DNA from: an uncultured Eubacteriales bacterium
GTDB lineage: Bacteria; Bacillota; Clostridia; Oscillospirales; CAG-272
Length of the DNA stretch: 41,310 nucleotides
Assembly (NCBI GenBank): GCA_905201895.1
Contig: CAJKPX010000016.1
Location: 1-41,310 of the forward strand
Direction: 5' to 3'
Shown: in pieces, positions 37,530 to 41,310 of the stretch
Layout: the number at the start of each line of letters is the position of its first letter
Numbering within the stretch: position 1 is the stretch's first letter
The notes under the pieces: model-generated
Databases searched by the model: none
What the model saw: the letters and a program-made list of their open reading frames with translations, nothing else
What the model was told of the DNA's origin: nothing
Program-made: the position numbers and the translations under genes

Positions 37530-40358
37530 TTATTTTTTTGCCAAAACCTTTTTGAGATAACGCCCCGTGTAGGAGCCCTCGACCTCGGCAATCTCCTCGG
37601 GAGTACCGCAGGCAACCAGCGTTCCTCCGCCGTCGCCGCCCTCGGGTCCGAGGTCGATGACGTGGTCGGCACATTTGATCACGTCGAGGTTGTGCTCGAT
37701 CACAAGCACCGAGTTCCCGCCATCACACAGACGCTGCAGGACCTCGAGGAGCTTGGCAACGTCGGCGCTGTGCAATCCCGTGGTGGGCTCGTCGAGAATA
37801 TAGACCGTGCGTCCCGTGGAGCGCTTTGCGAGCTCGGTTGCAAGCTTGACGCGCTGTGCTTCGCCGCCCGAGAGCGTGGTGGAGGATTGCCCGATCTTCA
37901 CGTAGCCCAGCCCCACGTCATAGAGCGTTTGAAGCTTGCGCTCGATCGCGGGCAGACCTGAAAAGAAGGAAAGTCCCTCCTCCACCGTCATGTCGAGCAC
38001 CTCAAAGATGTTTTTACCCTTGTAATGCACGTCGAGGGTGTCGCGGTTATAGCGCTTGCCCTTGCAAACGTCGCAGGTGACGTAAACGTCGGGCAGAAAA
38101 TGCATCTCAATGCATTTTACGCCGTCGCCCTCGCACGCCTCGCATCTGCCGCCCTTGACGTTGAAGGAGAACCGCCCTGCCTTAAAGCCCTTTGCCTTGG
38201 CATCCTTCGTTTGGGCAAAGAGATCGCGGATGTCGGTGAAAAGCCCCGTGTAGGTTGCGGGATTGGAGCGCGGTGTGCGTCCGATCGGGCTTTGGTCGAT
38301 GGCGATCACCTTGTCCAGATGCTCCACGCCCTCCACGCGCTCGTGCTTTCCCGCATAGGTGATGGCACGGTTGAGTCTTTCGGCAAGCACGGGGTGCAGG
38401 ATTCCATTCACGAGAGAGGATTTGCCCGAGCCCGAAACACCCGTGACGCAAACGAATTTTCCGAGCGGGATCTCCACGTCGATATTCTTTAGATTATTGT
38501 GTGCCGCGCCGCAAATGCGCAGGAAATTGCCGTTTCCGCTCCGACGCTCGGCAGGGACGGCGATCCTTTTGCGTCCCGAGAGATAGGCACCCGTGATTGA
38601 ATCGGGATTTGCCATCACCTCGCGCGGCGTGCCCGCCGCAACCACTCTGCCGCCGTGGATACCCGCACCGGGACCGATGTCAAGGATATAGTCGGCATTT
38701 TCCATCGTTTCCTCGTCATGCTCGACCACGATCACGGTGTTGCCGAGATCGCGCAGACGCTTGAGCGTTTCGATGAGCTTGGAATTGTCTCGCTGATGCA
38801 GACCGATGCTCGGCTCGTCGAGGATATAGAGGACACCAACGAGCGAGGAGCCGATCTGCGTGGCAAGTCGGATGCGCTGCGCCTCGCCGCCCGAAAGCGT
38901 ACCCGCGCGGCGTGCAAGAGTAAGGTAATTAAGACCCACGCTCACCAAAAATCCGAGGCGTGCACGCACCTCCTTGAGAATTTCGGCAGCGATTGTTTTT
39001 TCGGTTTCGGTCAGCTCGAGCGCATTGACAAAATCAAGCGCGCGCTCCACCGACATGGCGCAGAATTCATGGATATTGAGTCCGCCAACCGTAACGGCAA
39101 GCGGGGCGGGAGCGAGGCGCTGTCCGCCGCATTCGGGACAGGGTGCCTCCTCGAAAAACTGCTCGTAGTATTCGTTTCCCATCATCTGCATGCGGTTTTG
39201 GATCATCGAGACCAAACCGTCAAATTTGACCTTTTGGTGATGCTCCTCCCTGCCAAACCAACGGTGAATATCATAGATTTCGTCGCCGGTTCCGTACATG
39301 AGCTTTTGGTATTGATCGTCGGTAAAGTCGGCAACGGGGGTATCAAGACCGAAGCCGAATCGCTCGCCAACCGCCGCAAAGAGCGGGCCGTTCCAGCTCT
39401 CCTCCTCTAGCGTTTTGAAGCCGTTGACCTGGATAGCGCCGCCGCGCAGAGAGAGCAAGCGGTTTGGAATGAGGCGCTCGGGCGCGATATGCTGCATTAC
39501 ACCGATGCCCGCGCAATGCGCGCACGCGCCTGCGGGATTGTTAAAGGAAAACATGCGAGGCTCAAGCTCACCAAAGGAAATATTGTGCTCCTCGCAGGCA
39601 TAGCTCTGCGAAAAGGAAAGCTCCAGCGCCTCCCCCTCGCGCGGCACGGTGAGCACAATCAAATGTCCCTCCGACACGGCAAGCGCATTTTCCACCGAGT
39701 CGGCAAGGCGCGACTCGATCCCCTCGCGCATCACAAGGCGATCCACCACGATCTCGATGCTATGCTTACGGTTTTTGTCGAGCTTGATCTCCTCGGAGAG
39801 ATCGTACATATTGCCGTCCACGCGCACACGGACGTAGCCGCGTCGCTTGGCGTCGGAAAGCACCTTTTCGTGCATGCCCTTTTGCTCACGAACAACCGGG
39901 GAGAGGATCATGAAGCGCTCACCCTCGGGAAGCGTGAGAATGCGGTCGATGATCTGGTCGGTGGTTTGCTGACGGATCTCCTTGCCGCAAACCGGACAGT
40001 GCGGCACACCGATGCGAGCGTAGAGCAAGCGGAGATAGTCGTAGATTTCGGTGACCGTTCCAACCGTTGATCGCGGATTTTTCGAGGTTGTTTTCTGGTC
40101 GATCGAAATTGAGGGCGAGAGTCCCTCGATCGAATCAATGTCGGGCTTATCCAGCTGACCGAGAAACATGCGCGCATAGGACGAAAGCGACTCAACGAAG
40201 CGTCGGTGTCCCTCGGCATAGATCGTATCAAAGGCGAGCGAGGACTTGCCCGACCCCGAAAGCCCCGTGAGGATCACGAGCTTGTCGCGCGGGATGTCCA
40301 CGTCGATATTTTTGAGATTGTGCACCCGCACGCCGCGGATGGAAATTTGATTGGGCAT
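37530..40358 (-). CDS. uvrA: Excinuclease ABC subunit A
   Basis: 942 residues, the full UvrA length. Two ABC ATPase modules are present: Walker A GLSGSGKSSLAF near the N-terminus and GVSGSGKSSLVN in the second half, two LSGGEAQR signatures, and DEPSIGLHQRD and DEPTTGLHSAD D-loops. Zinc-binding Cys pairs occur as CPVCGKEI, CAHCAGIG, CPECGGQR and CEACEGDG with CDVCKGKRY. UvrA dimers recognise bulky DNA damage and load UvrB in nucleotide excision repair. AGGAG lies 9 bases before the ATG. It follows uvrB in the usual uvrB-uvrA order, with a possible promoter in the 71-base gap. Confidence 0.98.
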   Translation of the reverse strand: MPNQISIRGVRVHNLKNIDVDIPRDKLVILTGLSGSGKSSLAFDTIYAEGHRRFVESLSSYARMFLGQLDKPDIDSIEGLSPSISIDQKTTSKNPRSTVGTVTEIYDYLRLLYARIGVPHCPVCGKEIRQQTTDQIIDRILTLPEGERFMILSPVVREQKGMHEKVLSDAKRRGYVRVRVDGNMYDLSEEIKLDKNRKHSIEIVVDRLVMREGIESRLADSVENALAVSEGHLIVLTVPREGEALELSFSQSYACEEHNISFGELEPRMFSFNNPAGACAHCAGIGVMQHIAPERLIPNRLLSLRGGAIQVNGFKTLEEESWNGPLFAAVGERFGFGLDTPVADFTDDQYQKLMYGTGDEIYDIHRWFGREEHHQKVKFDGLVSMIQNRMQMMGNEYYEQFFEEAPCPECGGQRLAPAPLAVTVGGLNIHEFCAMSVERALDFVNALELTETEKTIAAEILKEVRARLGFLVSVGLNYLTLARRAGTLSGGEAQRIRLATQIGSSLVGVLYILDEPSIGLHQRDNSKLIETLKRLRDLGNTVIVVEHDEETMENADYILDIGPGAGIHGGRVVAAGTPREVMANPDSITGAYLSGRKRIAVPAERRSGNGNFLRICGAAHNNLKNIDVEIPLGKFVCVTGVSGSGKSSLVNGILHPVLAERLNRAITYAGKHERVEGVEHLDKVIAIDQSPIGRTPRSNPATYTGLFTDIRDLFAQTKDAKAKGFKAGRFSFNVKGGRCEACEGDGVKCIEMHFLPDVYVTCDVCKGKRYNRDTLDVHYKGKNIFEVLDMTVEEGLSFFSGLPAIERKLQTLYDVGLGYVKIGQSSTTLSGGEAQRVKLATELAKRSTGRTVYILDEPTTGLHSADVAKLLEVLQRLCDGGNSVLVIEHNLDVIKCADHVIDLGPEGGDGGGTLVACGTPEEIAEVEGSYTGRYLKKVLAKK

Positions 40359-40381
40359 GTGTGAAAACTCCTGTTTTTTCG

Positions 40382-40410
40382 ATTACATGTGAATATTTTT
40401 TCAAAGTCAA
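40382..40410 (-). promoter_or_regulatory. Possible internal promoter before uvrA
   Basis: Minus strand: TTGACT (40410-40405), 17-bp spacer, TGTAAT (40387-40382). No LexA-type box is apparent around it. Confidence 0.4.
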
Positions 40411-40429
40411 CGGGCAATGCCGCCCGGGC

Positions 40430-41310
40430 TCAATCGGCTGCCTCGCGCAGCTCCTTGATGCGGTCGCGCAGAAATGCCGCCTGCTCAAATTCGAGTCGGC
40501 GTGCCGCCTCACGCATCTCTGCCGTGAGCTCGGCAATCTTCTTTTCGCGCTCGGTGCGCGTCAGCTTGCGAGGCGCCTCTGCCTTTTTGCCGCCGCGCTT
40601 ACTCTTTTCGTCGCTTGTACCAATTTCAATGACGTCACGGATCCCCTTGACAACGGTTTTTGGCGTAATACCGTTCTGACGGTTATATTTGCTTTGTATA
40701 CTGCGACGTCGGTTGGTCTCGTTGAGGGCGCCCTGCATTGAACGCGTGACGGTATCGGCATACATGATCACCCTTCCGTCGGCGTTTCGCGCGGCGCGTC
40801 CGATCGTTTGGATCAGCGAGCGCTCGGCGCGCAAAAAGCCCTCCTTATCGGCGTCGAGGATCGCAACGAGCGAGACCTCGGGAATGTCAAGTCCCTCGCG
40901 GAGCAGGTTGATGCCAAGCAGCACGTCGAAATTACCCAGGCGCAGATCGCGGATGATCTCCATGCGCTCGATTGTTTCCACGTTGTGGTGAATATAGCGC
41001 ACACGGATGCCGTTGTTTTCAAAATAGTCGGTGAGATCCTCTGCCATTTTTTTGGTGAGCGTTGTGACCAGAACACGCTCGTTTTTCGCAACACGCAGGC
41101 GAATTTCGCCCATCAGATCGTCGACCTGCCCCTCGATCGGGCGCACGTCGACCTCGGGATCAAGCAGTCCCGTCGGGCGGATGATCTGCTCAACCACGCG
41201 CGTGGCGTTTGCCTCCTCGTAGTCGCCCGGGGTTGCGCTGACGAACACCACCTGATTGAGGCTTTCCTCAAATTCCCCGAAGAAAAGCGGGCGGTTATCG
41301 TATGCCGACG
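40430..41310 (-). CDS. uvrB: Excinuclease ABC subunit B, C-terminal part
   Basis: 292 codons are present; the gene runs off the right edge. The visible part starts at SAYDNRPLFFGEFEE and includes VVFVSATPGDYE, TLTKKMAEDLTDYF, the helicase motif V region VLLGINLLREGLDIPEV, motif VI QTIGRAARNADG, and the C-terminal UVR domain (EKKIAELTAEMREAARRLEFEQAAFLRDRI) that binds UvrC. UvrB verifies damage and positions the incisions. The hairpin GGGC/GCCC just after the stop is too short to be a clear terminator, so uvrA is probably cotranscribed. Confidence 0.98.
   Translation of the reverse strand, partial: SAYDNRPLFFGEFEESLNQVVFVSATPGDYEEANATRVVEQIIRPTGLLDPEVDVRPIEGQVDDLMGEIRLRVAKNERVLVTTLTKKMAEDLTDYFENNGIRVRYIHHNVETIERMEIIRDLRLGNFDVLLGINLLREGLDIPEVSLVAILDADKEGFLRAERSLIQTIGRAARNADGRVIMYADTVTRSMQGALNETNRRRSIQSKYNRQNGITPKTVVKGIRDVIEIGTSDEKSKRGGKKAEAPRKLTRTEREKKIAELTAEMREAARRLEFEQAAFLRDRIKELREAAD

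Overview
The window reads as chromosomal DNA of a moderately GC-rich Firmicute, most likely an uncultured gut-type member of the Clostridia. The signs are strong Shine-Dalgarno sequences, frequent GTG/TTG starts, sigma-A promoters with 17-bp spacers, lipoproteins with Clostridia-type lipoboxes, BspA-like leucine-rich-repeat proteins, an MgtE transporter, and a helicase and AspT of the Gram-positive type. The genus cannot be named from the sequence. Almost everything from 4.1 kb rightward is on the minus strand; no phage, IS element, CRISPR array or plasmid function was found.

Layout. 1-4.1 kb (mostly plus): the 3' end of a phosphohexomutase gene, mgtE, two small membrane proteins from divergent promoters, and a GT4-type glycosyltransferase. 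4.1-10.4 kb (minus): a ThuA-domain protein, a small AT-rich membrane protein, a YhcC-type radical SAM protein, a class Ic aspartate aminotransferase, and a large XPD/DinG-like helicase fused to a RecB-type nuclease domain. 10.6-17.6 kb is the most accessory-looking part: four predicted lipoproteins (two with LRR_5 repeats, one of 899 residues), a tRNA-Met whose 3' end and terminator are duplicated 170 bp downstream, a membrane-anchored protein, and a 3' gene remnant that copies the end of that protein's gene. 17.7-24.2 kb: greA, a ctpA-like protease, a PucR/CdaR-like regulator, rsmE, a DtxR-family repressor with iron-type ligands, and a large lipoprotein.

24.3-36.1 kb is biosynthetic. metY (O-acetylhomoserine sulfhydrylase) and metA (homoserine acetyltransferase, with the acetyl-specifying Glu111) are followed by a ferredoxin-domain aldo/keto reductase. 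Upstream lies an eight-gene aromatic operon, pheA-aroB-aroC-aroE/K-aroQ-aroA-tyrA-aroF, encoding every step from DAHP synthase to chorismate plus both branches to phenylpyruvate and hydroxyphenylpyruvate. Its promoter has perfect consensus hexamers, and a perfect 9-1-9 palindrome lies just inside the transcript. A divergent TetR-family gene, followed by a histidine phosphatase gene, shares the intergenic region. 37.5-41.3 kb holds uvrA and the 3' part of uvrB.

No wholly new system is evident. The best leads are the aromatic-operon palindrome with the adjacent TetR gene, the short direct repeats that bracket the giant LRR lipoprotein gene, the tRNA-Met 3'-end duplication, the metY leader with a possible anti-Shine-Dalgarno, and the nuclease-helicase fusion.
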